NCBI GenBank assembly: GCA_958299035.1
Contig: CATQJL010000223.1
Coordinates: 13,812,293 to 13,876,292 of the forward strand
Source of the DNA: Cylicocyclus nassatus
Lineage: Eukaryota; Nematoda; Chromadorea; Rhabditida; Strongylidae
Reading direction: 5' to 3'
DNA length: 64,000 nucleotides
Of the stretch, positions 10,301 through 21,833 are shown piece after piece (within the stretch, counting starts at the first letter, position 1; each line of letters starts with the position of its first letter). The position numbers and the translations under genes were made by a program. The notes beneath the pieces were generated by a model. The model saw only the letters and a program-made list of their open reading frames with translations. It was not told the DNA's origin and ran no database searches.

Positions 10301-13300
10301 TAGAGTGAACCTTATTGAATACAGTACTACTTTTTTCTCTTTCTCATAGCTCGCCGTAATTTTTTAAAAGATTTTTTAACAGAACCATCGGATTTTGGCA
10401 GGCCCCCCTCAACCACAATCGCATCAAACCTCATAATTTTTCGGAATTTGAGACTACCAAGGTGGTACAATGGGTTAGATTGATTTTACAAAGCAAGTGA
10501 GGGGTTACGGGTTCAAAATATCAAATTTCGAGTTTTTCGGGTGCAGCCTGGGGCTCGCTAAAAAAATGAGTTGTGATGATTTTCTCCCCGGAAGCTAAAC
10601 GAGTCGGAAAAAAATAAACACCCATTAGAAAGAGGAGAAAAAGCTGCAGCGAATGACTCCCGAGCTACTCACCGTTTTGATGTTCTACGAGGATTTAGCT
10701 GTCCAAGTATGGAAATCGGCAGCATCAGTTAAAATTCTATTAAAAATGTATGACAAGCTATGGAAAGGAGAAAAAAGTAGTTTTGCATTCTGTAGGGTTT
10801 GCTCTATAAAGGCTTTACTTGCACTTTTTCGGAGGGTTGATATGAAAGTTTTAAAAAATTGCGAAACTTGACCATCTCGAAAAGCATAGGTCGCAGATTT
10901 AAATTACTCTCTAAACGCTCATTGGCTGTTTTGCAACATTTTCATAACCATTAGAAAGAGAATGAAATGCTGCATCGAATGCTTCCATCTCTTAGAAACC
11001 TTTGTTCCGCCATATGTGGTGCCCGTTTGAAAAAAGCGAAATTACTTTTGAAACGACCTAATACTTCAACCGGATACATCAGCGTACAAGCAATGCACTT
11101 TTCTCAGCGCAATTCTTTGTGTGTGACAACAGCTGTTTTTTTCGGGCTCGAAATTGTCCTGACTTTAGGGTAAGCTTGGAGCTTGCTTGGAAAACGCGCC
11201 GGGTTCACAGGGTTTTCTTAAGCGTCAAACACAATATCTGTAGAAAAAGCTTGATCTGTTTCATAGCATCGGCAGAAGCTAATTAGAGTGCACGAACAGC
11301 AGATAAACAGGGGTTTGAAAGCACTGACTCCAAGAGCATTTTGAGCAAATAAGAACAGTAACGTTCCTCCTTTGTAACTACGCTGGGTATAGTATGTAGC
11401 AGATATATCATGCTTTGTTACTGTAAATTTACAAAAAATTTTGACTCGAAAGGTTGCAGTTTTGAGTTATAAAAAGAGCTTTATTTGGGGTGTTCGTTTA
11501 ATTATGAACCACTAAAAATTCGCTTTCAGCGCAAAAACATTCCTAAGATTAACACCGATTTTCATTCCTGTGCCGCATGTGCCGTTTTCGGCTATGCTCT
11601 GTCACGTAGCACCAAGGATTTTTGGAGTTTCTTTTAAAAAGGTCCCGAAGCTTTTAAAATATGATGTGTTCATGTAGTTATGAACCGCACTATATTTGAC
11701 TAACGATGCTATTGCTTGCAACTCAGCAAACCTTTGCAAGATCGAGATGTTTGCAAATTTATAAGTGGTGCAAAATGTCCTCCATTCTTTGCAGAATCCA
11801 AGTTTTCGCGCAATAATACAGTGCAAAAACACTATTTTTGAATGCAATTTTCTATATAGGTTAGAACTTTGTCTTTACTCTTCCCAATGGAATGGCAAAA
11901 GGGCATCAACTTTGTTCCATTTTTAATGAAACATGTGATCGAGGGCAAGCTATGGACGAAATTGATGCTAATTCCAAACTTAGCACACGAATAACTTTTA
12001 TTGTACTGCTAGTCAGCATGTCCGCAGCAATCTGCCATTAGATAATCAAAAGCGAAAGCAAGAGCATCTGTTGCGAACTAATTGATGAGAAATGAAGTGC
12101 ATCAAAATTTTTCCACATGTGAGGGACCGAATTTCAATGTTGATTACAAGAATTTGATTGTTTCTTTTCTTTCCCAGTTTTTCGACCAAACATCAAATAT
12201 CCACATTTCTCAAGCAGGATGGATTGCTCTGCTGCTTGTTCCACTCATGGCATTGTGCACGATTCGCGAGCTGAAGGTAAGAGAGGCTAAGATAATTTAT
12301 ATTTTGATCTTAGCCTTTGAGATAAAGAAGAAGGCAAGAGGCCTACAAAAATGTTTCCGTATACCGCACAACAATTTATGATCAATATTGCTCTCTTACA
12401 ATATAGCAAGCTAATTTCATAAAAAACGGGCAAAAAGTAGTTAAGGACACATGAATTTCTAAGCTTTCCTTCATTAATTGTTTAACTGCTCTAAATACGT
12501 ATAGCACAAATAGAACGAAACGAGTGTGATAAGCAAATATAGTATTATTTCCATAATGGTTATGCTGGGTCATCTGCTAAAACATGCAGATTTCTTCCCT
12601 ATTGTTTTGATTTTCGGCTAGAGGAAAACCATTATGAGAACAATTAATCTTCTACAGCTTATACAAACATTTCTCATTTCTCCTTTTGCCAGTTCCAGCA
12701 ATAATTTTTCAAAACGTTCAATCTTGAAGTCCTAGTTATCTACTTGATAAAGCCGGTAATATCTTACAGTAACCTTAGGGAACGGCCATAGGTTGTCGGT
12801 GTTGTCGATGTTGTCGGGGTTGCCGAGGTTGCCGGTCGTTGTAGGACCTCATGATAGCCTCCACGTTTCGCGCGCTCTCTAAACTGTCTCTGACCCCGAC
12901 AACTCCGACAACACCGACAACTCCGACAACATCGACAACACCGACAACACTGACAACACCGACAACATCGACAACACCGACAACACCGACAACATCGACA
13001 ACCTATGGCCGTTCCCATACTGTTAGATTGGTATGAATAAAACAGCTAATTTGACATCAATTGTAACACTAAGTTCATTGAAGAGTTCAAGCGAGGCACA
13101 TTGTACAATGCTACCGTATAACTCACTGCTTTACTTCCGTTTTTAGGTCATTTTGGCTCATTAGCAAAATTAGCTTAGCTTTTTGCTACATTTCATTAGT
13201 ACTTGGCCTGAAAAGGCTCATTTGCTAGAACTTTTTTACTTTGACTGTACTACATTAGCGAAAAACTTATGAACTCGCTCTCTCAATTTCACACAGTTTG

Positions 13301-16300
13301 TAAGCACTAACCCAGAAAATTATTGAACATGAAATTGAGAGTTGTAATACACATGCAGTACAATTGTCCTTGTTTTTTAGGCCTTAGCTCCATTAGCGGC
13401 GATAGCCAATGTGGTTTATCTAATTGCTGTGTGCATCGTTCTTGAACAATTGTTCCAAATTGAATGTCCAAGCTGGTCTTTACCGGCAGCTGCTGATTGG
13501 TCTACACTTCCACTGTTTTTCGGCACTGTCATGTTCGCATTTGAAGGAGTAGCAGTGGTAGATTTACAAAGGAACTAAATTTTCATCGGTTTTTGAAAGA
13601 ACTATTTAGGTCCTTCCAATAGAAAATCAAATGGATGAGCCGCTTCATTTCATCACTAATAATGGAGTATTGAACACTTCATGTTTCCTCGTACTGATAC
13701 TGTACATGACAGTAGGGTGAGCTAATTTTGTTTGTCTTGCACGATAGATCATAAGCGCATTTGCAGATTTTTTGGATACTTACGATTTGGAAACGATATC
13801 ATGGACACATTAACTTTGAATTTGCCACAAACGAAGTAAGCCTAAGCACTTTTAAAAGAAATTTCTACAAATTACAGCCCGTAAAAAGTGCTATTCTCGC
13901 TACAATTAAGTGCCCATAGCAGTCTTTACTCCTGTCATTTATAGAAGCAATTTTCTCTACACTAAGCATTCAAGCTAAATTTGGAAATTTTTTCAATCAA
14001 ACACGGGGACGAGATGTGATGGCGCTTTATTCCTGTATTAGGCAATCAATCTAATTTTGAAATGGTCATTAACCCCGGGACAAGATGTAATGGCACTTTA
14101 CGCCTCTGATGTCACCAGTTTTTTTCTCCTCGTAACTTCCACCGTAATTTAATTGTTATAAAAGGTTAAAAATGACCAGGTAAACACGCTCTATAAAAAG
14201 TCTGATTTTAATGTAATTCGTGTAATTCTAAAGTGCATGCTCATGAAAAGGGAATGACTTTTGGCGAGTAACAATTAAGTTTTCATCGTACTTTTAGATC
14301 ACTTCTAAGTGCACCTAATGACCCAAAAAATTTCGTTCGAGGAAGAGGGGAAGGGAGAGATGCGGGAATTTTTTTTTCAAGAGAAGGGCGCTCTATTATT
14401 CAGTTCCTTCAAGAAAATCTTTGGAATATCTTATATATAAAGCTGAATGTCTGTCTGTATGTATGTATGTCTGTCTGTATGTATGTCTGTACGTATGTGC
14501 GGAATAGAAATTTTTATTTCTGAACCGATCGGGACCAAACTTGGCACACATATACTTCGGGGCAGGGAGCGTGTCATAGGCTACTTTTCGTTATCGATCG
14601 ATATCGATTTTATCGATTTTTTGCAAAATTCGAGCTAGAGGGCTGGGATTTGGCAGAGGGGGGTAATCGAGCATGCTGATCACCCCGGAGGGGGTGATCA
14701 GCATGCTCGATTACCCCCCTGTGCAAAATCCTAGCCCCCTAGCTCAAATTTTGCAAAAAATCGGTAAAATCGACATCGATCGATAACGAAAAGTGGACTA
14801 TGACACGCTCCCTGCCCCGAAGTGTATGTGTGCAAAGTTCGGTCCCAATCGGTTCAGAAATAAAAATTTCTATTCGGAACATACGTACACGGGTCTAGCT
14901 GGCAGGCCCGGCGGAGCCGGGCAAGCCAGCTAGTATTTCCTAAAAAGCTGGCCCAACGGCAGATACCCTCGAGAGAATTTCTCTCAACTAATTCATACTT
15001 TCAGAGAATCTCAGAGCTATTTGAATTAGCTGGAAACCAAGTTTTCCAACTATCTCAATAGCTTTCTTCTTCCTCAACATGACGCACTCAAATTTTGCAA
15101 TTATGTAGATTTTGACTTAAAATGTATATGTCGATTTTGACGTCAAACAGTCCTAATATGCGAAGTAGGAGAATTTTGAGGTCCCAACATTTCAGCCAAT
15201 GACGTGGTCCCCCAGCAGTCTTGAGTACAGCGGCTCGTTCAACTTTGTGAGGCGTTAAATCTCGAGTTATTTTCAAATTTCATCTCTTTTTCAATGAGCT
15301 GAGTTAATTAGTCTTGGGCCTCGGACAGAGTTCACAAGAGTTCATCGTCGCGATTCATCAAGTGTTGTGAGTTCATTGCATGGCGAGGTTATGATAGTCA
15401 ATCAGGATTAATCTTGTTGGAAAACTATCACAACCGAAATACAAGAAGATCGGCATGCAATGACATTGTTATAGTTGTCTTGTCGCAATCAACCGCGACG
15501 ATAAAACACGTGAACTCTGCCCGAGGGTGGTTCAAGCACAATCTTCGATTATTGTGCTTGCTCTGGGCTGCTAACGGCTTCATTTTGGCTTACAACCCCG
15601 AAAACTCTCGAAATTCATTAGTTTTGGAAAAAAGCCTCGAATGTTTTAATTCGTGTTTAATAATTAAATATTTGTCAGCTGTACAACGCATTACGTTTTG
15701 CATATTGCTGAAGTTTAAGAGCGTAACATCCAAAGAGACTGAAGTTATGAATGAAGCTGCAAAAGTTAATTTTCAACCTAATACAAGTCTCATAACTCAT
15801 ATGAGTGACTTTCAAAAATTCTGCCGCCCATTTACACAGATGCACTAGGTAAAAGCGTTCAATTTAGAGGCATGATAGTTGGACTAATTTCTGTTTTCAG
15901 TTTCTACCAGGTAATAAAGTTGATGTTCGTGGCTTGCATTCTCGTCTCTTATCCTCTGCAATTTTACGTGCCACTGCAACGAATTGAGAAGTGGATAAAG
16001 CGCAAGGTATTGTTGCTTGCACTTTTTCGCATGTTCAGTGCCAGGTGTATGTGAATGAACTTTACGGTTTTTCTATTTCAGGTAGCTGTAGAACGTCAGG
16101 AAAAACTCATTTATGGTGCGCGAATGGCTGGTGTGATCTGCACTTGTAAGCTGTCAATTTCGCCTGTAAAAATATTTTCGTTAAAAACGTGTTTTTAGGC
16201 CTTGTTGCTGAGCTCATTCCACACTTGGCGCTATTCATTTCCTTAGTCGGATCCGTAGCAGGCACTTCACTAACGCTAGTGTTCCCTCCAATGATAGAAC

Positions 16301-16496
16301 TGCTGTGTTATTACTCAAAGTACGTTTGTACTACTCCGACGCAAACAGCAATTTGCTTCCATTCAGAGACTCTCTGACACCATGGATTTGGATTCGGAAC
16401 ATTTCCTTGATGCTATTTGCCGTATTCGGATTTGCTACTGGCACTTACGCTAGTGTAGTGCAGATTGTTGAAGCATTCGGTAAACCTGACGTCTGA
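7320..16496 (+). CDS. SLC36-type proton-coupled amino acid transporter (14 exons, intact)
   Basis: Exons: 7320-7381, 8445-8532, 8746-8805, 8853-8941, 8994-9086, 9140-9224, 12178-12276, 13381-13557, 13610-13716, 13767-13835, 15901-16006, 16082-16145, 16199-16319, 16367-16496. All junctions are GT-AG and all phases agree, giving 1350 bp and 449 residues plus TGA, the usual length for the family. About 11 membrane segments are visible. Signature blocks are [15 protein letters not shown] (TM1, residues about 54-68), [16 protein letters not shown] (about 243-258), [13 protein letters not shown] in the TM8 region, and [18 protein letters not shown] near the end. The family (Aa_trans, SLC36/PAT) moves small neutral amino acids with protons at plasma or lysosomal membranes; this protein's substrate cannot be read from sequence. 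The first exon (phase 2, ending AG) joins exon 2 as Arg but is the least certain part. Donors at exons 2 and 8 are the less usual gtagat. No AATAAA is seen in the first 250 bp after the stop. Confidence 0.93.
7979..8245. mobile_element. MITE with TTAA target duplications, intron 1 of the transporter
   Basis: Perfect terminal inverted repeats begin AGGCAGCGTACACCCAAAA and are flanked on both sides by TTAA (7975-7978 and 8246-8249). TTAA duplication is typical of piggyBac-type transposition. The interior has no transposase. A related element with similar ends (AAGGGCAGCG) lies at 24881-25203. Confidence 0.85.
9333..11690. mobile_element. Large fold-back element in transporter intron 6, flanked by TA
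   Basis: The left end (gcggttcataactatacgaa, from about 9334) and the right end (ttcatgtagttatgaaccgc, to 11689) are inverted copies. TA lies on each side (9331-9332 and 11691-11692). Similarity continues inward for several hundred bases (for example ttgactcgaaaggtt near 11440 against aatctttcgagtcaa near 9560). The central part is occupied by a separate mariner-type fold-back at 10042-11061. No transposase reading frame is recognisable. Confidence 0.72.
10042..11061. mobile_element. Mariner-type fold-back MITE nested in the intron 6 element
   Basis: Ends are TTAGGCCGTTTCAAAAGTAA and its inverse ending GAAACGACCTAA, bounded by TA. Subterminal arms of about 200 bp match in reverse complement (aatgctgcatcgaatgc against gcattcgatgcagcatt). 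The TTAGG(T/C)CGTT start is typical of mariner ends in nematodes. No intact transposase is present. Confidence 0.8.
12778..13016. mobile_element. Inverted-repeat element built around a 9-bp minisatellite, intron 7
   Basis: Terminal repeats are GGGAACGGCCATAGGTTGTC and its inverse ending GGCCGTTCCC. The arms consist of degenerate 9-bp units (acaacaccg/tcggtgttg), about 13 in the right arm (12898-13000) and fewer in the left. A decayed relative with the same left end lies at 25787-25935. Threonine/proline and Cys/Arg-rich ORFs across it are translation artefacts. Confidence 0.75.
12898..13002 (+). repeat. 9-bp minisatellite (acaacnccg)n
   Basis: About 12 head-to-tail units of acaacaccg with single-base variants (atc, act, tcc). 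It forms one arm of the inverted-repeat element at 12778-13016. Confidence 0.9.
14429..14933 (+). mobile_element. Non-autonomous Helitron-like fold-back element, copy 2, intron 10
   Basis: Starts TCTTATATATAAAGCTGAAT after an A and ends ...GCCAGCTAG before a T. The 3' hairpin CCCGGCggaGCCGGG lies about 8 bp before CTAG, which is textbook Helitron spacing. The interior is a fold-back centred near 14685-14690 (gggggtaatcgagcatgc and its inverse). It sits in an intron of the transporter between exons 10 and 11. Confidence 0.87.
15318..15526. mobile_element. Short MITE in intron 10
   Basis: The ends cctcggacagagttcac and gtgaactctgcccgagg are inverted, and a second matching block (cgtcgcg/cgcgacg) lies inside each arm. 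An open frame of 144 codons starts within this element (15414-15848) but lies wholly in the intron and shows no domain. Confidence 0.6.
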
Positions 16497-17406
16497 ATCC
16501 AACTCAGGAAAAAAGCGATACTTGCTGCTGTGCAAAATGTGCATACTGAATACTTACAGTTGTGTAATCTCTGTCTCTGTGTGATAGCCTAGTCGTTGAC
16601 ATAGAAATTGTTATGTTGTCTGTTTTATCAGAAAAATTCTTAATGTAAACCCGCCCAACAGCTCATCTTTCCTCTCCGCAACCATTGCAGAGAGTGGACA
16701 AAATTTGGCAGAAAATTTGTCCTGTTACATGACGGTGTTTATACCAATCTCATAACTTCTTTCTTTCTCAACTTAGGTTACAGGATGTGTCAATGGCATG
16801 CTCCCTTTTCTGCAGGCGTGGATTTGCAATACCGCACCGCAATTCCTCTGAGCCACCTTCACGGGCGTATGACCTGGCGTTTTGCCAACTTCCGCTTGAT
16901 GATATCTTTGAGGCTTATGTACTTCTTCTTTTTTCACAAACTTCTTTTTCATTGTTTCTTGCCTCGCGCATGCACGACGCGGATGCGCAGATGCTACGGA
17001 AAAGTGAGCTCGTCATTGACGCAGCCTTTGATTCACTTTTCCATAAGGAAAGCATTTCATTATTTGTTAATTTGGGGTAACTTTTCTTAAACCTCGGCAC
17101 GAGGTGGCCTTGCAATTTTTTGGGAACAAATTCTCGTTGATTTCGCAAAAAAATTACGACATGACACGATCATGAAAGGACCAAGGAGAACATGAATACA
17201 AAGAAAAATAGAATAGAATACATAAACAATATCGAACAGACAACGAAAGAATGTGAAGTTTGTATTCTCTGAGTTGGCGGCATGCTGTGTCCGGCGCGCA
17301 CCACCGCGCGCTTGGTATAGCCGCCATTCAAATTTGTGAAGGAATGAAACGCGGGAAGGAGGACATTTGAGGAGTTTGCAAAACTTATTTGTAGGGCTTT
17401 GAAGTA
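16497..17406. other. 3' flank of the transporter; no gene recognised
   Basis: It should contain the transporter 3' UTR, whose end I cannot place. Overlapping ORFs at 16785-17090 in two frames show no domain and lack plausible splice context. Confidence 0.4.
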
Positions 17407-18353
17407 TTAGGTTGTAACAAAATTAATGCAGGTTTTGAATTCCAACCGCAATAACTCATACACTTCTCATTTCTAAGTAGGTTGCAAAATACCAATCGAT
17501 AGAGCAAAGCAATCTCTAAAAGGTGGCAATCTTGCTTCAGCAACAACTCTGATCCACCACGAGTTTCGAGCCAAAAACTAAAAAGATTCAACAGTCCGAA
17601 AAATTGAGAAAAATCGTAACTCAGTTCCTAAAAAACCTACAAAAATTCTAACTTGCTCACGTAAACACTATTCACATAAGACGTATATGTACGCAGTTGC
17701 CGGATTTTTTTCTCGGTTAGAAACCAAGAAAGCGAAGATTTTCATGCTTCTGCCAAAGTGTTGCTGTGCCGTTCCCACATAAGTAGTTGTATACTACAAA
17801 TCTGTAGAAGTACAATCGTAAATTTTCAGCTCTCTACAAGCTTTAGTTCTCGAGAAATTTGAATTTTAGCTTGGACCATCTGACTAGGGAAAATTATATT
17901 CGATATAACTCGAGAACTAAAGCTTGTAGAGAGCTGAAAATTTGCGTCAGTACTTCTATAGGTCTGTAGTATACAGCTACCTATGTGGAAAGGGCACAGC
18001 ATCACTTTGGCAAACGCACGAAAATTTCCGTTTTCTTGATTTCTAACAGAGAAAAAAATACGGCAAAGGCGTATATGGTCTTATGTGAATAGTGTTTACG
18101 TGAGCAAGTTAGAATTTTTGTAGGTTTTTTAGGAACTGAGTTACGATTTTTCTCAATTTTTCGGACAGTTGAATCTTTTTAGTTTTTGGCTCGAAACTCG
18201 TGGTGGATCAGAGTTGTTGCTGAAGCAAGATTGCCACCTTTTAGAGATTGCATTGCTCTATCGATTGGTATTTTGCAACCTACTTAGAAATGAGAAGTGT
18301 ATGAGTTATTGCGGTTGGAATTCAAAACCTGCATTAATTCTGTTACAACCTAA
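17407..18353. mobile_element. Mariner-type palindromic fold-back MITE
   Basis: The ends TTAGGTTGTAACAAAATTAA and the inverse ending TTACAACCTAA are flanked by TA. The whole element is a fold-back with two arms of about 470 bp meeting near 17880 (agctctctacaagctttagt against actaaagcttgtagagagct). A mirrored 68-codon frame therefore appears on both strands; it is an artefact of the palindrome. Confidence 0.85.
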
Positions 18354-18373
18354 TACATCAAGTTTATGTAAAA

Positions 18374-18977
18374 CTAGCTGGATTACCCGGCTCCGCCGTA
18401 TGTTCCGAATAGAAAATTCCATTTCTCAACCGATCCGAACCAAACTTGGCACACATACACTTCGGGCCCCGGCGGGTGTCACAGTCCACTTTTCGTTATC
18501 GATTGATGCCGATTTTATCGATTTCCCCGTAGCTCAAACTTTGCAAAAAAATCGATAAAATCGATAAAAGTATGCACGATTTTAAAAACTAATATTGTAT
18601 TCGGAATCCCCATGCTCACTTATCCCCCTGTGCCACATCTCAGCCCCGTAGCTCAAACTTTGCAAAAAAATCGATAAAATCGATAAAAGTAATGCACGAT
18701 TTTAAAAACTAATATTGTATTCGGAATCCCCATGCTCACTTACCCCCCTGTGCCAACTCCCAGCCCCGTAGCTCAAATTTTGCAAAAAATCGATAAAATC
18801 GATATCGATCGATGACGAAAAGTAGCCTATGACACGCGCCGGGGCCCGAAGTATATGTGTGCCAAGTTTGGTCCGGATCGGTTCAGAAATGGAATTTTCT
18901 ATTCGGAACATACGTACATACATACATACATACAGACAGACATACAGACAAACAGACATTCAGCTTTATATATAAGA
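18374..18977 (-). mobile_element. Non-autonomous Helitron-like element, copy 3 (minus strand)
   Basis: On the minus strand it begins TCTTATATATAAAGCTGAAT (right end, 18977) and ends in CTAG (18374-18377) before a T, with GGCggaGCC just inside. It carries the same tetranucleotide run and the same ggaccaaacttggcacac subterminal block as copies 1 and 2. The interior contains an extra tandem duplication (18529-18767). Confidence 0.83.
18529..18767. repeat. 119-120 bp tandem duplication inside Helitron-like copy 3
   Basis: gtagctcaaactttgcaaaa begins at 18529 and 18648, and a third partial unit (gtagctcaaattttgc) begins at 18768. The units are nearly identical. The expansion is absent from copies 1 and 2, and related sequence occurs at 31156-31235. 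Confidence 0.85.
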
Positions 18978-19033
18978 TGTATGAAAAAACTATGTGAAGA
19001 GATAATTCATAACTTCTTTGCTCTGAGCCACCG

Positions 19034-19648
19034 TATAATCGTCCTTGCTCCATTAGTCGCTCGATCGCTCGGTGATTGAATTCGAATTCAAAGTAGAGCA
19101 GGCCAGTTGCGGTAGAGCGGGGCTCCGCTAGTCCTAAAGCTTACGCGTGTTTTTGCTTCTTTCGTTGCAGGCTAATTTTGTGTTTTAACAATGTTCGTGA
19201 TCAAATTTTGCGACTTCGTTGTTATTAACAATGTTTCATACATCTGTGCTCGTTTCACCAACTCTGCTTACAGGTAAGCTTGGAGAAATGGTTAAAATAG
19301 GAAATATTGTTAGTAAATTTTTGTTTGGTAAGCAGCATATACTGGAGTTTTGGCTTAGTCACAAAATCCTATCAGCATCATTTCTCCACGTTTCCTCTGA
19401 GTTTAGGAATTGAAGAAACGACAACAGTAGACAAAAGTATTATGAAACATCGCTCCGCAGAAATTTGTAATTCTCAGCTCAAAACCTCGTTGCAGTACAA
19501 AAAATCGTGTGAGACGAGGAAGAAAATGGAGGAAAACATGAGTGAGTTTGAACCGAGGGCTGCGGGTGCCATGCTTTATCGCAGCTGGCCTGCACTAATT
19601 CAAATTCGAATTCAAACACAAGCGACTAGTGGGGTGAGAACGATTATA
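19034..19648. mobile_element. MITE, ends TATAATCGTCCTTGCTCC
   Basis: The left end tataatcgtccttgctccat and the right end gtgagaacgattata are imperfect inverted repeats. Further inverted blocks (gaattcgaattcaa/ttcaaattcgaattc and gcaggccagttgcgg/gcagctggcctgc) extend about 90 bp inward. The interior is unrecognised. Confidence 0.7.
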
Positions 19649-19820
19649 GCTGTTTTTGGCCAGCTCTTTTAAGTTTTTCTTTTGCTCCATTAGTTCCATA
19701 TAAAAATCGACATTAGATTGCCTCTCGTGATCAGAATTCTGGAAATTATCTATCTCTTTGAACTCCGAATTATGGACAAAGCCATTGGCGATTTGATTAT
19801 ATATACCATAATAAAACCAG

Positions 19821-20086
19821 TAGGGATCCATCAAACTTCGCCGAAAAAAGCCCGAAAGAGTCGGAACGCAGAATCGAAATTATGGTAGAATTCTGATGTT
19901 GACGTTATTTTGATGCGCGCAAGTAGAAAATGAAGCAAAAAGACTCGATTGCGAAATCAACACCATGCCTTGGCGTCAAAACAATAGGGCGTTCCGGTTC
20001 TTTCTGGCGCTTTTGGACTTTTACGGGCTTTTCGGGCTCTTTTGGGCGCTTTTGGGCTTTTTTCGGCGAAGTTCGACGGGTCCCTT
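19821..20086. mobile_element. Short MITE, ends TAGGGATCCATCAAACTTCG
   Basis: Inverted arms gggatccatcaaacttcgcc and ggcgaagttcgacgggtccc enclose about 190 bp. The inner arm is rich in cttttgggc repeats. No ORF of interest. Confidence 0.65.
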
Positions 20087-20301
20087 ACATGCTTTTTCAT
20101 GGGCTCTGCTCCGGTCCCCGCAAAAATTATATCTCCTTTGCTTTTTTCCCAAAATGATATTCAGCTTGCACGTAAGTCACCTGTATCAAGCTCTGCCTTT
20201 TTTGAATCCTGACTTGACGTCGAGTTGCTTACAAAAGAAGATAAAGCTAAACGGCAATCAACCTTTTGAATTTTGAGTGTGGGGCAAAAAATAGGGTGCC
20301 G

Positions 20302-20771
20302 CTTACTGGAAAGCGAAGCAAGTTTGGTCGAAGTGGCCTATTTGGATGGAATGCATATGATATTAAAGGGCAAGAACAGCTAATTTCAAGTCTGCCTTCC
20401 AGGTTTGCGAAACATTTGTGGACGAGGAGTTATGAGCGTTATGGAGCGAAAAAATTGAATGTGCAGGTAAGACATGATAGTCGTATTCTTTTTTCAGCGC
20501 TTTGATAGAGCAGTGGTAATTAGCAGGCCTTCAATCAATCGATACTCTAAGGTAAAAAAATATCTCGCTTTATTGCTTAATTGAGAGCTAGTAAAATTTT
20601 GGCAACCCAATATTTCTTAGATCTTTTGATTTTTGCTTCAGTAAACGCTAATGTCTCCTTGTCCACAAACCTTCGGCAGATAAGGATTTGGAATCAGCGT
20701 TTTATGCTCTTCAATATCGTACACATCCCATCTCAAAGGGCGACTTTGAGTGAATATGCTTTCCTTGTGAG
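20302..20771. mobile_element. Fold-back element of the CTTACAAGGGAA-type family
   Basis: The left end cttactggaaagcgaagc and the right end gctttccttgtgag are inverted. Subterminal blocks (cgaagtggcct, ttcaagtctgccttcc against ggatttggaatcagcg) match the arms of copies at 28416, 29265 and 57988. Non-coding. Confidence 0.6.
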
Positions 20772-21833
20772 ACCCAGATACTTGTAAACCGTTCACATGG
20801 GCATTTATGTTGCAGGCCACAAACACTACATGGTAAAATATAGCAGAAGGTAGTGACGACACTCCTCTCCATCAGCTTTGCAAATCAGAATGTCCCTTCA
20901 CAATCTGCTTAATTATTGTGGCAGTCTAATATAACACTTTTTCTCATCCTATCCTCTAAACGCTTTCTCATTCAATATATTTCAAGGCTTCGATAGTTCC
21001 ACACCTCTTGAGCTCAATAGTCATAACAACATTCGGACGGCATAACAACGATAAAATCTTTTCACATTATTTTTTACACGATCTGTCTCATTTGTGAGAA
21101 ATCAAATAGAATGCACCAAAAGGAAAAGATTTTGGGTAGTTATGAATGGTGTTGAGCCTGAACAGAATACTATATTACACGTGAGTAAATCACTTATAAG
21201 ATTGAGGAATAGTCAAATTTTCGTGACTCCAACGAAAATAATATACGTAAGCACTATACAAACTACTCTACCAACTGACGCGTACATGCCAAGATATGAA
21301 CTAACGTAATTGAGATCTCTTACGATCAAACATCATTATAGTAAATTATTGTACCTAAAATTAGCACTAGCACACTACAAACGATATGCTATTTGACGTA
21401 ATCTTGAGTCTATCCTGCTTCTAGATAAACTGGGTATGTGACTCCGTTTTGAGTCTGCGATGAGATTCGCTCCGTGACTAAACGAACTTCGTGGCCCTAG
21501 AATTATAATAATTAATTGGCCTAGATTTGTAGAAAGTGTTGCAAGTGTACGTTCAGACTAGCTCTGCGATCAGCAATTTCGTGGTCTCGATGTCATATTA
21601 ACGAGTAAAATCGATAGCTACCGAGTTGAAATTGGCACTAAAAAGGTAACAATAAGTTTTACAAGTTTCAGGAATTCTGTCACCTTTCCTACACTTTGCA
21701 TTCGCGTGAAGGTTGGTTGAAGAACGAATTATATTTTGCCAAAGACCGCCGCAAGAACGCTCAAAGTCGCCGAAAGCAGAACGCCCCCTCTGCGCGCTCA
21801 ACTTTTAGAGTTGAAGCGTAGCATTCAAAAATA
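20772..21833. other. No gene recognised
   Basis: AT-rich sequence without splice-flanked exons, inverted repeats or domains I could recognise. Confidence 0.4.

Noticed and set aside
12764..13036. Cys-rich and Thr/Pro-rich proteins on opposite strands
   Set aside because: Both are translations of the 9-bp minisatellite in the inverted-repeat element; there is no start context or domain.
15414..15848. 144-codon open frame in transporter intron 10
   Set aside because: It begins inside a MITE, lies wholly within an intron, and shows no motif or splice context.
17385..17591. Conserved 68-residue protein encoded twice (also 18169-18372)
   Set aside because: The two frames are the mirrored arms of one fold-back MITE, so identity comes from the palindrome and not from protein conservation.
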